A stretch of 64,000 nucleotides of DNA from CAYSPT01 sp964432985. GTDB taxonomy: Bacteria; Muiribacteriota; CAYSPT01. Each line of letters begins with the position of its first letter. The first letter of the stretch is position 1. The position numbers and the translations under genes were made by a program. A model generated the notes under the pieces. It was not told where the DNA came from. It saw nothing but the letters and a program-made list of their open reading frames with translations, and did no database searches. The stretch covers positions 1 through 64,000 of the forward strand of contig CAYSPT010000017.1 in NCBI GenBank assembly GCA_964432985.1, given 5' to 3'. Of the stretch, positions 39,929-49,981 are shown piece after piece.

Positions 39929-41824
39929 ATGAGTGAACTTGAAAAACAGGTTGCTGATCTTCTCAGTCCCGATGACGAGGTCAGGAAAAAGGCTGCCAGC
40001 GATTTATCCAACGCCGACCTGGCCCAGCTCTCGCCTGAGATGGTAACAACGCTGAATCGCAACCTGGATCAGATCGCGGGGGATCAGAATTTAACCATCC
40101 GCTATTTTGCCCGAAAATTGAAAAAGAAAATGAAAGAGAGCGGTGTTCTCCTGGGTGCCGAGCCAGCAGCAACGCCACCACCACCGCCGCCCGTACAGGA
40201 GAAGCCCATCAAAAAAGAAGTTGTCGAAAAAATAGAGGTACCTCCTCCCGCTCCGCCGCCGCCACAGCCTGCTCCGGCGGCTCCTGCTTCCGTTGCTCCC
40301 AAAGCTGCCCGAAAACCAGTGCTGGGAGGCGGTACTGCGGTGTGCAGCAAGTGTGAAGCGGAAATGCCCGATAGTTTTTCGTTCTGTGGTATTTGCGGAG
40401 CGGTACTCGATCAGGTTGAAGAAATGCCCGTGGAGGTTGAACAGGTTGAATCTCCGGCCGCTGAAAAAGCGGGCGGAGTAGTTATCGGCGCTACAGCAAG
40501 CAAGAAAGAGAATTTTGCGGTTAAAAGCATCAGAGTCCTTCTGATACTGGCGTTTACCGCTTTTTTCGCCGGAGCGCTCTGGAGCCGGTTAATTGATTTT
40601 AAAGACACTCTGGACTCGGCTACCGGTCCTATCTACGGCCTTACCGTAGGTAACATCATCACGTTTCTGACCACCTATACGGTGGTTCAACTGCTGGTCG
40701 GTGTTTTGTTTCTCGAGTTCATGCTGGTTTTGATTTTCAGAAAAACCCTGACCGGAAGCGGCCTGTTCAAGCTGCTGGCGGTAGCGTATCTCGGCATTGC
40801 CTGGGCTTCGCTTTTTATTACGGGGCCGGTAGGCAAAGTCGGATTATGCTCCTTTGGACTGGGAGCCACTGTATGGTCCTATACCAGCTTATTTCTGGTC
40901 GTCTTTTTTGCCATATGCTTTGTCTGGCGTAATGGTAAGAAAAAGGCTTTTATCAAACTGCTGATGACGTTGCTGGGTCTGTATGCGGTTTCTCCACTGG
41001 TGCTGGCCATGATCAAAACCACCCCATTTACCATGGACCTTTATCTCTATGATAAACAGTTCCTTGGCGGGTTGATACCGATTGAGTACGTAAACCCCTT
41101 GTATTTCGGCCTTAACGTCTTTCTACCGCTGGTTCTGCTTCAAGCACTGTGCGTTCTGGTTGCCTCCCCGTTCAAGGGTGGCGGCAAGGCCCTTCTGGGA
41201 GCGCTTTTCAGTCTTGTCCTCATAGCGGTTCCCCTGGCGGTGGGACAACACCTTTACGTTTATTCACCCGAATGGGAAGGACACAGTATCCATAGTGCTC
41301 TTGGCGGCCCGCTCAAGCAATACGCCGGGTTTGAACTGCCGCAGCGCGGATGTCTGGCAGGAGATGGAGAGGTTACCTCCGCCGATGGAGAGATACAGTC
41401 CGCTGACGACGAAGACGATGCGACCGACGACTTCCTGGAACAGGATTTACAGGAACAGGGTCCTGGAGAGATCATTAACTTCGCGGTACGGGCCGAGTAT
41501 GTGGTCGAGGCCAACGTAACGGACCTCGCCGACCGGTTGAAATCGGCCTCAGGGAATGAACTCGATGAACTGGAAGAGAAACTATCGTCCCAGGTTTTCA
41601 AAGAACTGTTGGAGGAACTGGGCAGCGACTTGAGCGAGGAACAACGGAAATTTGTCCTGGAAAAACTCAATGAAGCCATTGAAAATATAGGTTCACAGGA
41701 AGCGGCGCTGGAAGCGGCGGATGATTCGGGAATACTCCCGACGGGAGATCTCCCGGATGAAGAACAGCCCGAAGAGTTTCTCGAAGACGAGTTTGAGGAC
41801 CTGCCCGAAGATTCAACCGAGTAG
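39929..41824 (+). CDS. Zinc-ribbon multi-pass membrane protein, unknown function
   Basis: A 631-residue protein. The N-terminal ~75 residues are helical (LSPDDEVRKKAASDLSNADL, HEAT-like). A Pro/Ala-rich linker (~80-145) and a zinc ribbon CSKCEAEMPDSFSFCGICG (~155-173) follow. About six to seven hydrophobic helices (~205-455) precede a highly acidic C-terminal region (~480-631) with two amphipathic helices (LEEKLSSQVFKELLEELGSD, EEQRKFVLEKLNEAIENI). The zinc ribbon plus membrane region is a known combination in uncharacterised proteins. ATG 39929 has GAGGAGAG upstream. It is convergent with the DppB-like permease, 20 bp away. Confidence 0.75.
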   Translation: MSELEKQVADLLSPDDEVRKKAASDLSNADLAQLSPEMVTTLNRNLDQIAGDQNLTIRYFARKLKKKMKESGVLLGAEPAATPPPPPPVQEKPIKKEVVEKIEVPPPAPPPPQPAPAAPASVAPKAARKPVLGGGTAVCSKCEAEMPDSFSFCGICGAVLDQVEEMPVEVEQVESPAAEKAGGVVIGATASKKENFAVKSIRVLLILAFTAFFAGALWSRLIDFKDTLDSATGPIYGLTVGNIITFLTTYTVVQLLVGVLFLEFMLVLIFRKTLTGSGLFKLLAVAYLGIAWASLFITGPVGKVGLCSFGLGATVWSYTSLFLVVFFAICFVWRNGKKKAFIKLLMTLLGLYAVSPLVLAMIKTTPFTMDLYLYDKQFLGGLIPIEYVNPLYFGLNVFLPLVLLQALCVLVASPFKGGGKALLGALFSLVLIAVPLAVGQHLYVYSPEWEGHSIHSALGGPLKQYAGFELPQRGCLAGDGEVTSADGEIQSADDEDDATDDFLEQDLQEQGPGEIINFAVRAEYVVEANVTDLADRLKSASGNELDELEEKLSSQVFKELLEELGSDLSEEQRKFVLEKLNEAIENIGSQEAALEAADDSGILPTGDLPDEEQPEEFLEDEFEDLPEDSTE

Positions 41825-41844
41825 CCATTCAGGAAAGCGTGCTT

Positions 41845-42834
41845 TTATTTCCGTCTCTGCCGTGGGTCTACAGCCGCGGCCAGTGCATCTGCGGTAATAT
41901 TCGCAACCAGCGTGATCAGGGCAGTCATAGTTACTCCTCCCATGATCACAGCGAAGTCCCGTTCAAGTACCGCCCGGTATGTTACAAATCCCAGGCCCGG
42001 CCAGGCGAAAACGATCTCCACGATGAAGCTTGCTCCCAGCAGCGCGGGCACCATGAGAAACGAAACAGTCAATATCGGCGACAGCGCGTTTTTCAAGCAA
42101 TGTTTGTAGTACACGATCCAGGGCGAGATTCCCCTGGCCCAGGTGGCGGTAATCCAGTCTTTGTGCCGTACTTCGAGAATTGCCGCCTTGGTGAAACGTA
42201 GTACGTGAACAGTGAAAAACAGTGCCAGGGTAACAACGGGCAATGCCGCGTGCCGCAGACGATCCACACAGTGAGCAACCAGGGGCGCGTCCGACGAGAG
42301 AAGCGGGTCACGGATACCTGAAATGGGTATGTCCCATCGCGTTCCTAGCAGACTATCTGTCCAATCCGGGAGCTTGATTGCAAAGATAATAATGAGGATC
42401 AGCGCAAGAAAATAGCTCGGGGTCGAGTAGATAATGAAGCTCACCCAGGACAGCAGCCGTTCCCCTTTCGATTCATGCTTCCAGGCGGAGAGCACACCAA
42501 GGGGAACACCGATAGCGCAGGCCAGAAGAATCCCTGAAAGATTCAGTATCAAGGTCGCCGGAAGCTTACGCAGCAGCTTGTGCAGCACTGGCAGCCCATC
42601 ACGGGAAGAAATTCCCCAGTCGAGCGTAAACACGCCGGTCAGCCACCGGACATATCGTGTGCCCAAAGAAACATTCCGGTCGAGATATCGGGGCATGTCC
42701 TTGTTGAAAACCACAGCATCCGGGGTTCCTCCGGGATGAAGGTTCAAGAGCACGAAGGTCACCGTTGTCACTCCCAGCAGCGTTACCAGGAGAATGATTA
42801 CCTTTTTAAGGACCCGTCCGGCAAACACGTTCAT
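41845..42834 (-). CDS. DppB/OppB-like ABC transporter permease, orphan
   Basis: A 329-residue inner-membrane permease of the peptide/nickel type, starting MNVFAGRVLKKVIILLVTLL. It has five to six hydrophobic helices. It carries the region WARGISPWIVYYKHCLKNAL, matching the conserved EAA loop, and the ending VEIVFAWPGLGFVTYRAVLERDF, the family's typical final signature. Family members import peptides, nickel or sugars with a DppC partner, two ATPases and an SBP_bac_5 protein. None of these is adjacent. The nearest SBP_bac_5 is the fusion at 32704-35751. Confidence 0.88.
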   Translation of the reverse strand: MNVFAGRVLKKVIILLVTLLGVTTVTFVLLNLHPGGTPDAVVFNKDMPRYLDRNVSLGTRYVRWLTGVFTLDWGISSRDGLPVLHKLLRKLPATLILNLSGILLACAIGVPLGVLSAWKHESKGERLLSWVSFIIYSTPSYFLALILIIIFAIKLPDWTDSLLGTRWDIPISGIRDPLLSSDAPLVAHCVDRLRHAALPVVTLALFFTVHVLRFTKAAILEVRHKDWITATWARGISPWIVYYKHCLKNALSPILTVSFLMVPALLGASFIVEIVFAWPGLGFVTYRAVLERDFAVIMGGVTMTALITLVANITADALAAAVDPRQRRK

Positions 42835-42841
42835 GCTCTTT

Positions 42842-42871
42842 ATTGTACCCCGCCGAGTTGATTCCGTGCAA
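42842..42871 (-). promoter_or_regulatory. Putative promoter of the DppB-like permease, possibly leaderless
   Basis: On the minus strand TTGCAC (42871-42866) and TACAAT (42847-42842) are 18 bases apart. The ATG at 42834 follows the -10 by seven bases, so transcription could begin at the start codon. Confidence 0.45.
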
Positions 42872-42897
42872 CGGTGGTGCGTCACGATACGGTATAA

Positions 42898-42926
42898 TTG
42901 CAAATCACTGCAAACACTGATATACT
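42898..42926 (+). promoter_or_regulatory. Putative sigma-70 promoter of the sensor kinase operon
   Basis: TTGCAA (42898-42903) and TATACT (42921-42926) are separated by 17 bases, about 120 bp before ATG 43048. Confidence 0.6.
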
Positions 42927-43047
42927 CGAGGGCTAGCCTTAGAAATGGACAATGGTATTTTATGAAACAGCCGCTCACGTTTCTGCTCGTAATCGATACG
43001 GAAGAAGGCCATGCTACCGTATCGGGGATGATAAAGGGGAGCCAGAC

Positions 43048-46000
43048 ATGACTCCAGCGAAACGAAAGCACCACGAAGACCTCGAGAGGCTCATTGAAGA
43101 GCGAACCCGTGAGCTCAGGGAACGGGAGCGCAACCTGTCAACCATCCTGGAGAATGCCGGCAGTGGTATCCTGCTGGCCGACATTTCCGGCCACTTCATC
43201 TTCGGTAACCAGATGGCAGCGGACATCACCGGTTACCCGTTAGACGAGCTTTTACAGCTCGGTTTCAGCGACATCGTTCATCCTTCTGAACTTACGGCGG
43301 TGCGAGATAATTTTCAAAAGAGAATCAGTGGGGTGACGGTTCCCCCCTATGAGATCACCCTTATCCAAAAGAACGGAAGCAGTGTTTCCATCGAGTTGAA
43401 CGCCGTCCTAGCGACGTGGGACGGGAAACCGGTCTCCATGGGAATTATTAACGATATCTCCGAAAGAATACAGACGGAAGAAGCCCTGAAAAATCACGCC
43501 AAGAGACTGGCTATCATTAACCGTATCATCACGAAAGCCAGCCAGGGGGGCGACCTGACCTCGGTTCTGAGTGGTGTCCTGGACTCCACCCTGGACCTGA
43601 TGGGGTTCGACGGCGGGGGAATCTACATGGTTGACGACACCGGTTCACGGGCCGATCTCACTGTGCATAAGGGACTTCCAGAAGACTTTATCGCCGATGT
43701 AGACGAAATTCCCATATCCGTGGAAGGTGACGGGTCAATACATGTTTCCGGAAAACTGTTTTTTACGGACCGCGAACCAGTCATCGCCGAGGATTATTCA
43801 CAGGTCAATCCCCGACGGGCGGAAAAGTGGGGATTCACATCGCTGGCCAGTCTTCCCCTGTTCGTGAAGGACCGGTTCGTCGGGATTTTCAATATCATCA
43901 CCAAAGCTATGCACCGTTTTTCCGCCCTGGAGCAGGAAACGCTCAATGCTATCGGCAAAGAGACAGGTGCGGTCATAGCACGGTCCCGCGCTGAAGCGGC
44001 GTTGAAGGAATCGGAAGCGCGTTTCAGGATGATCGCCGATTACACCTTCGACTGGGAATCCTTCAGGGACTGGGAAGGAAGGCTCCTCTATGTCAATCCT
44101 TCCTTCGAGCGAATCACCGGCTACCGGACCGACGATTACCTCACCGGGAAGATTTGTTTCGACGACCTGTTTGACGACGGCAAGGAACGAGAAGAAGCTG
44201 ATAGTTTCTTGCAAAGTGCGCTTCAGGGACAGATCGTGGACAACAAAGAGCTCCACCTGCGCCGCAAGGATGGGCGGCAGAGCTATATATCCGTTTCATC
44301 CCAGCCGGTTGTCGACACGTCCGGGGAACGGATCGGCATACGTTCGAGCATCCGGGAAATCACCAAGCTCAAGCAGGCGGAGGAAGCGCTTCGAGAGAGC
44401 GAAACGTGGTTAAAGCTTATCTCTGAAACATCTACTGATTTCATCTTGATGATTGATACTGATGGTGTAGTTAAATATATCAACCGAACCCTCACGGGAT
44501 TACCCAGGGAAGAAATCATAGGTTCATCTTTCTTTTCATATATACCCGACCACTACCAGGACACGGTAAAAGCATGTTTCAGCCGTGTCCTGGCGACGGG
44601 GAAAAACGATCAATATGAAACAACTTATCCCTTGAAAGACGGCACCATTTTAAATTTTGAAGCCCGGGTGGCTCCAGTTTTCAGAGACGAGAAGATTGTT
44701 TCATTCACTATCAGCTCCAATGACATCACTGCCCGCCGGCGGATTGAACAGGCACTCCGTGAAAGCGAGACCCGTTACCGCGCCCTGGTGGAGCAGGCTG
44801 ATGACCACATTTTCCTAGTCGACACTGATCTGAAAATCGTGTCAATCAATCCTTCGGCAGCTGGAGTACTGGGAAAACGTGTTGATGCAATCATCGGACA
44901 GACGATTATCGACCTGTTTCCCCCCGAGTTTGCCCGGCGGTACACAGACAACCTCGGGAAGGTTTTCAAAACCGGTTCAGGATTCGAGATCGAAGGCACT
45001 ATGCCGACCGACACGGGTGAAGCCTGGATAAGCACCAGGCTCAGCCCCATTAAGAACCAGCAGGGGAGCACGGTATTCGTGCTCGGGGTAAGCCGCAACA
45101 TCTCCGACCGCAAACAGATAGATACTATCCTCAAAAACAGTGAAGCTCAGTACCGTACCACCATTAACGCCATGCCCGACGCTATTCACGTGGTGGACGA
45201 AACGCTTGTCATAATCCTGGTCAACCAGACGTTCCTGGACTGGCTGCGTGAACTGAAACTCGATGATGACATTCTCGGTAAGACGGTCATCGAGGCATTT
45301 CCTTTCCTGGAAAAAGGAGTAATGAATGAGTATTCCCGTATCTTCGAAACCGGCCGGGTGCTGGTCACCGAAGAGACCGTAAATATCGAGGGAAGATCTC
45401 TTATTGTGGAAACCCGGAAGGTACCGATATTTGAAGGCGGCACTGTGCGCCGTGTCATAACGATAATAAGTGATATCACCACCCGCCGGTGCCTGGAAAA
45501 CGAGATACTCGGGGTGAGCGCCCGGGAGCAGCGTCGTATCGGACAGGACCTGCACGACGGGCTCGGCCAGCAGCTCACCGGGATTTCCTACCTGACGAAA
45601 GCCCTGGAACATAAATTATCGCAAGCCGGCGCCCCCGAAGCCTCCGAAGCTTCGCGTCTTTCCGAGCTGGTCAAGCAGACCGTAGCCCAAACCCGCGCCC
45701 TGGCACGGGGGCTCTGCCCGGTGGACATGGATGAGATGGGTTTGTTGACCAGTCTGGAGAAACTGGCTGAGCAGACAACGGATATTTATAGCACATCCTG
45801 CCAGCTGACCTTCGAGGGTGATATCCGTATCGGAGACACCGATTTAGCCACTCACCTGTACCGTATCGCCCAGGAAGCGGTCACCAACGCCATCAAGCAC
45901 GGTCAAGCACGGCAGATAACAATCCATCTGAACGGTGAGGAAACCACGATCACCCTGACCGTCACGGACGACGGCCTCGGATTCGCGCACGTATCACCCG

Positions 46001-46158
46001 GTCCTGGTGGACTCGGAGTGAAAATAATGCAGTACCGGGCCAACGTTATTGGTGGAACCTTTGCAATTACCTCCCCCGAAGAAGGTGGAACCGTGGTTAG
46101 CTGCAACATCCCAGGGCAACACCCGGTAAAAAGCACGAACAAGGAAAAAGCACCGTAG
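43048..46158 (+). CDS. Multi-PAS/GAF sensor histidine kinase, NarL-partner type
   Basis: A 1036-residue soluble kinase. It starts with a coiled coil (HHEDLERLIEERTRELRERE), then PAS1 (~30-145), GAF (~165-315, FDGGGIYMVDDTGSRADLTV) and PAS2-PAS5 (~325-440, 453-570, 575-690, 700-815). The HisKA_3 dimerisation domain has REQRRIGQDLHDGLGQQLTG, with the phospho-accepting His near 836. The HATPase (~920-1030) has EAVTNAIKHG, DDGLGF and GGLGVKIM. HisKA_3 kinases partner with NarL/FixJ regulators, and one follows 21 bp downstream. With no transmembrane segment it senses a cytoplasmic signal; no haem or flavin motif is clear. ATG 43048 has GGGGAG upstream. Confidence 0.92.
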   Translation: MTPAKRKHHEDLERLIEERTRELRERERNLSTILENAGSGILLADISGHFIFGNQMAADITGYPLDELLQLGFSDIVHPSELTAVRDNFQKRISGVTVPPYEITLIQKNGSSVSIELNAVLATWDGKPVSMGIINDISERIQTEEALKNHAKRLAIINRIITKASQGGDLTSVLSGVLDSTLDLMGFDGGGIYMVDDTGSRADLTVHKGLPEDFIADVDEIPISVEGDGSIHVSGKLFFTDREPVIAEDYSQVNPRRAEKWGFTSLASLPLFVKDRFVGIFNIITKAMHRFSALEQETLNAIGKETGAVIARSRAEAALKESEARFRMIADYTFDWESFRDWEGRLLYVNPSFERITGYRTDDYLTGKICFDDLFDDGKEREEADSFLQSALQGQIVDNKELHLRRKDGRQSYISVSSQPVVDTSGERIGIRSSIREITKLKQAEEALRESETWLKLISETSTDFILMIDTDGVVKYINRTLTGLPREEIIGSSFFSYIPDHYQDTVKACFSRVLATGKNDQYETTYPLKDGTILNFEARVAPVFRDEKIVSFTISSNDITARRRIEQALRESETRYRALVEQADDHIFLVDTDLKIVSINPSAAGVLGKRVDAIIGQTIIDLFPPEFARRYTDNLGKVFKTGSGFEIEGTMPTDTGEAWISTRLSPIKNQQGSTVFVLGVSRNISDRKQIDTILKNSEAQYRTTINAMPDAIHVVDETLVIILVNQTFLDWLRELKLDDDILGKTVIEAFPFLEKGVMNEYSRIFETGRVLVTEETVNIEGRSLIVETRKVPIFEGGTVRRVITIISDITTRRCLENEILGVSAREQRRIGQDLHDGLGQQLTGISYLTKALEHKLSQAGAPEASEASRLSELVKQTVAQTRALARGLCPVDMDEMGLLTSLEKLAEQTTDIYSTSCQLTFEGDIRIGDTDLATHLYRIAQEAVTNAIKHGQARQITIHLNGEETTITLTVTDDGLGFAHVSPGPGGLGVKIMQYRANVIGGTFAITSPEEGGTVVSCNIPGQHPVKSTNKEKAP

Positions 46159-46179
46159 CACAGGAGAGGAACGATCACT

Positions 46180-46842
46180 GTGAAACACAATACACACGCG
46201 GAAAAATCAGTTATGGTAGTAGATGATCATCCCCTGGTTTGCCAGGGCCTTGCTCAGTTAATCGACCAGGAAAACGACCTGGCTGTTTGCTGCCAGGCTC
46301 CGGATGCAGCCACCGCCCTTGAAGCAGTCGAGCGGTGCAGCCCGGACCTGATCGTTGTTGATATCTCTCTCAAAGACATCAGCGGTCTCGAGTTGACCCG
46401 GGTCATCAAAGAGCGGTTTCCGGACACCAGCGTCCTGGTGCTTTCAATGCATGACGAACTGCTCTATGCCGAAAGAGCGCTGAAAGCCGGTGCCGGCGGG
46501 TACATCATGAAGCAGGAACCGCCTGAAATGGTACTGGAGGCAATCCGTACGGTTCTGGATGGGGATGTCTTTGTGAGCAAATCCATGGCCTCCCGGTTGA
46601 TGAAGAAAGCCGTGCACGGCACCCCTGGTGGAGAATCGTCTGTTGTTGACAGTCTCAGTGATCGTGAGTTTGAAGTATTTCAGCTCATTGGGCAGGGACT
46701 GGGCACCCGGGACATCGCCGGGAAACTGTGTGTGAGTGTCAAGACGGTAGAGTCCCATCAGGCGAATATGCGGCAAAAGCTCAACATCAAGACCGGCCGT
46801 GAGCTGGCCAGGTTTGCTATCATGTGGCTCCAAAAGGGATAA
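46180..46842 (+). CDS. NarL/FixJ-family response regulator
   Basis: A 220-residue protein starting at GTG 46180 with GGAGAGGA upstream. The receiver domain has VVDDHPLVCQGL (acidic pair), phospho-Asp near 60 (LIVVDISLKDISGLEL) and conserved Ser and Lys (VLVLSMHDE, YIMKQEPPE). The C-terminal LuxR-type helix-turn-helix is DREFEVFQLIGQGLGTRDIA..LCVSVKTVESHQANMRQKL. It is the partner of the upstream kinase. It is not a sigma-54 activator (no AAA domain), so it does not explain the sigma-54-like sites in this window. Confidence 0.95.
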   Translation: MKHNTHAEKSVMVVDDHPLVCQGLAQLIDQENDLAVCCQAPDAATALEAVERCSPDLIVVDISLKDISGLELTRVIKERFPDTSVLVLSMHDELLYAERALKAGAGGYIMKQEPPEMVLEAIRTVLDGDVFVSKSMASRLMKKAVHGTPGGESSVVDSLSDREFEVFQLIGQGLGTRDIAGKLCVSVKTVESHQANMRQKLNIKTGRELARFAIMWLQKG

Positions 46843-46885
46843 TCTGTTTTCAACAGGGTTGTCTTCAGAAAGGGGGCACGCACCA

Positions 46886-49800
46886 ATGTATAAGAAATGG
46901 ATCCGTGTGGTTTTCATGCTGATCCTGATTGCTTTGTACCCCGTGTTTCCCTGTGTCGGCGAACAGGCTGCTAACTCAACGTCTTCCTCCATGGCGGTGC
47001 CTCGGGAGATCACCCTCTCCATACTGGTTACCAAGCCCGGTTTCACCAGGGAACCGCCCGTTACCGTGATAGTGAAACCCAATGACGGCGGTTTTACCGG
47101 AAGTGTAACCGCTTTCTTTTCGGATGATGGATTTTCCGGTCCCGGCAGCGATGCAACCGGGGACCCAACCAGGCATCCGGTGGCATTCGCTGAACTCATG
47201 ATAGCAGAGTCTGATGATCCGTCCCTCAAGGGCTTGAAAAGTATTTCGCAGGAAAACGGATCGTTCACGCTCGTGCTGCGAGCAGGCGGTAATACAGCAG
47301 GCGGTAATACCGTAAGCGGTAGTAATTTGAAATCGATGGATTTCCGGCTTTCGCTCGACACCGCTCCTTTCAGGCAACTGGCCGAGGCCCGGGATAAGCT
47401 ATCTTCATCCGGGAGAATACCGTATCTGGACGTTGACCGCCTGGCAAAAAAATGTATCCCGGTTATTCTTTCCGGGGACACAACAAGCGTCCAGGCGGTT
47501 CAAAAGGCCTTTCAGTACGAAGAACGTCTTCTGCGCGAGTTTGCCTTATTCAAAGAAAAACTCGAGAATTCCACTGATCGCCTGGCTGCAGTTCTGCTGC
47601 CGCTTCTCTCCGGACTCGATGCGTGGTGGTGTGCCCGGACGATTCCCGAGCCTTCCGTGATTACCGGCCCCCCATTTTCTCTTTCCCGTAGTGCCATGGC
47701 ATTGTGCAGCCCCATGTTGTCACCCGGACGATTTGCAACCACGACCATCATCAGCTTATGGGATATCCTGGAAACCGAATCCCTGCTTCATACACACGAT
47801 TCAGTTCAAGGTGGTCCGTATCCCGTGTGGGACATCATCATCAGTTCATGCCTGAAAGCCATCAAGTCAGAAGCCAGCGCCGAGCAATTTACCCGGCATC
47901 TAAAACAGGGACTTGTCAAAGAGTTTCTGCGCAGAGCGGAAAAGCAACTCGAAGCAGTCATTCCCGCATTACGGGCCTTTTCTATTGAGGATACACAAAT
48001 AATCCACCTCCAGGAGCAAGCACGGAAATTATCCACCGGAGAAATCCTTCACAAAGATATCATTTCACAAGCTGAAACCAAATTTGTGGCTGTTACTCCT
48101 TTAACCGATGACAATCTCATAGAGTGGTGGGAGCGTCAGGTAGTCCCCAACTCTGCTGACGTACTTTCCCGTTTGACCAATGAGTTGCTGCTGATTCTGG
48201 AAGCACCGTTTTTGCTCACCGACACCCACACAACCGCATCATCCGATACCAGAGTGCTTCTCCGCCATGAGCGGGAAGAACTGGAAGTGTTTCTCGACCG
48301 GGAAAAAATCAGGTTTCTCGAACTGAGTTTTTCTATTAAAAGGACGCTCTCCACTCCAAACAACCCAAAAAATTGCGCTGAACTCGAGCAGCATCTGGAG
48401 AAATGGCTTTGTTATTCTGTGTTCCACCATCATCTGATACATTCTCTTCTCCGGTTCGGACAACTGCAGGACTGGAATTCGGTGAAAGATATCTTTGGTG
48501 TGCAGGGACGTATTAATCACACCTTTACCCTGCTGCTCGAGGAACTGTCGTCTCGTGCAACTGATCACATCAAAACTTCCCAGCCTGATGATCAAACTCC
48601 AGAGCTTACATCTCCTGCACAGCGGTTTGAACGTCTGGCCGGGGATATCGCCGGTCTGCTGGTCATGTATGAAAATGTTTTGTCCGATGTGAGAAACACT
48701 GTTTGTGCCGCCCGGTTCCCGGTTAAACCCTGTGTAGTGCTTCTCAGAACGGGCATCCGGGCAATGGAACATGATTCAACAAGGAAGCAACAGGAGTATG
48801 GCTTATTGCTCGAAACGGTAAACATGGGCTTGGGGAGTCTAGGGCAAACTACCATTTTACTGAAGAGCGATGAGCCTTCCACGTGGGAATGGAGCCAGGT
48901 AGCGGCTGATCCGGAGGTTGCTTTTCTCGACATATCCAGCTTCGATACCGCCGTGTCGGTACCCGCCTCCACTGATCGTCCACGTTTCCTGGAAATTACT
49001 GTATCAATCGAAAAGAGTGATTCTGGTTCCGGAGAGATTATTTCCCTCCCGTTCGGGACGCTGTACCCACCCGTCATTAAGACGTTGGATTTCAAAACTG
49101 CCGCCGGGGAACAGCCGGTGATTCAATTGACTGTTTCAGAGAACGGAACATCACCTGCAGCGGTAGGAATGTGGTTCGACGCTGCTCCTCTCCAGGGAAA
49201 AGCTGATGGTACTTTTCCGCCCACTCTGGCTTTTCCAGCACCGCACATAATCAAACCGGGCACGCGTTACGTCAGGGCTGCGGTGGCGAACGTAGATGGA
49301 AAGGTGGCTGCCGCCGGCAGGTTGATTCGTGTTCCAGGCCCAGGATGGACCGGCCGGACCGCCTGGGCGGTTGTAATTGTTGTAGTGATATCTCTGCTGC
49401 TGGCATTTCGGGCACGGGGAATAAAAGAACTCGAACGGCTGATACGCAAACGAACCTTGAAATCCCAACTGCAGGAACTCAAGCAACTGTACCGCGAGAA
49501 GCTCATCTCGCTGGGGAAACAGCTGCTTTCTTATCCCGAAGCAGATCCCGAAACAGAATCGTTACCCCCGCGGCTCAAAGAGATACACAATGATTGTGAA
49601 CGACTGCTTGTCAATCGCAGAGATATATCCGGATCAATCGATGGTGTTCTCAAAGAAGAAGCCGTGGTCGGAGAGTTCTCCGGAACCTGGGAAAAGGTCA
49701 AAAGCATGGTCTCTCACCTTAAAGAGCTAAAGGATGAATTGGCCAGGCTGGATGAAGCAATCGAATCAGCATACCTCTTTGCCGGGCGAGCTGTCTCGGA

Positions 49801-49981
49801 AGAGAAATGGTCCGAGAAAATAGATTATCGCATTGCTGCCGAACTACATGAACTGGCAGTTACAATCGAGCAAATACGCAGAAATCTTCATGAAACCCGC
49901 GCCCGTATCCAGACGGTGGAGAAATCGGATGAAAGAACCAACGATACCAGTGGATCAGTCCCAGACGGACTATCCTCTTAG
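46886..49981 (+). CDS. Large exported, membrane-anchored protein of unknown function
   Basis: A 1031-residue protein that I cannot place in a family. Visible parts: signal peptide (VVFMLILIALYPVFPCVGEQ); an early beta-rich region (REITLSILVTKPGFTREPPV); a long helical region (~150-650); a beta-sandwich-like region (~700-820, LTVSENGTSPAAVGMWFDAA); a transmembrane helix (TAWAVVIVVVISLLLAFRA, ~840-860); and a C-terminal cytoplasmic coiled coil (~865-1020). The topology (big outside domain, one helix, inside coiled coil) is receptor-like. ATG 46886 has AAGGGGG upstream. It overlaps tatC by 53 bases. Confidence 0.75.
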   Translation: MYKKWIRVVFMLILIALYPVFPCVGEQAANSTSSSMAVPREITLSILVTKPGFTREPPVTVIVKPNDGGFTGSVTAFFSDDGFSGPGSDATGDPTRHPVAFAELMIAESDDPSLKGLKSISQENGSFTLVLRAGGNTAGGNTVSGSNLKSMDFRLSLDTAPFRQLAEARDKLSSSGRIPYLDVDRLAKKCIPVILSGDTTSVQAVQKAFQYEERLLREFALFKEKLENSTDRLAAVLLPLLSGLDAWWCARTIPEPSVITGPPFSLSRSAMALCSPMLSPGRFATTTIISLWDILETESLLHTHDSVQGGPYPVWDIIISSCLKAIKSEASAEQFTRHLKQGLVKEFLRRAEKQLEAVIPALRAFSIEDTQIIHLQEQARKLSTGEILHKDIISQAETKFVAVTPLTDDNLIEWWERQVVPNSADVLSRLTNELLLILEAPFLLTDTHTTASSDTRVLLRHEREELEVFLDREKIRFLELSFSIKRTLSTPNNPKNCAELEQHLEKWLCYSVFHHHLIHSLLRFGQLQDWNSVKDIFGVQGRINHTFTLLLEELSSRATDHIKTSQPDDQTPELTSPAQRFERLAGDIAGLLVMYENVLSDVRNTVCAARFPVKPCVVLLRTGIRAMEHDSTRKQQEYGLLLETVNMGLGSLGQTTILLKSDEPSTWEWSQVAADPEVAFLDISSFDTAVSVPASTDRPRFLEITVSIEKSDSGSGEIISLPFGTLYPPVIKTLDFKTAAGEQPVIQLTVSENGTSPAAVGMWFDAAPLQGKADGTFPPTLAFPAPHIIKPGTRYVRAAVANVDGKVAAAGRLIRVPGPGWTGRTAWAVVIVVVISLLLAFRARGIKELERLIRKRTLKSQLQELKQLYREKLISLGKQLLSYPEADPETESLPPRLKEIHNDCERLLVNRRDISGSIDGVLKEEAVVGEFSGTWEKVKSMVSHLKELKDELARLDEAIESAYLFAGRAVSEEKWSEKIDYRIAAELHELAVTIEQIRRNLHETRARIQTVEKSDERTNDTSGSVPDGLSS

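Noticed and set aside
46180..46842. The response regulator as the activator of the sigma-54-type sites
   Set aside because: It has a LuxR-type helix-turn-helix and no AAA domain, so it cannot activate sigma-54 polymerase.
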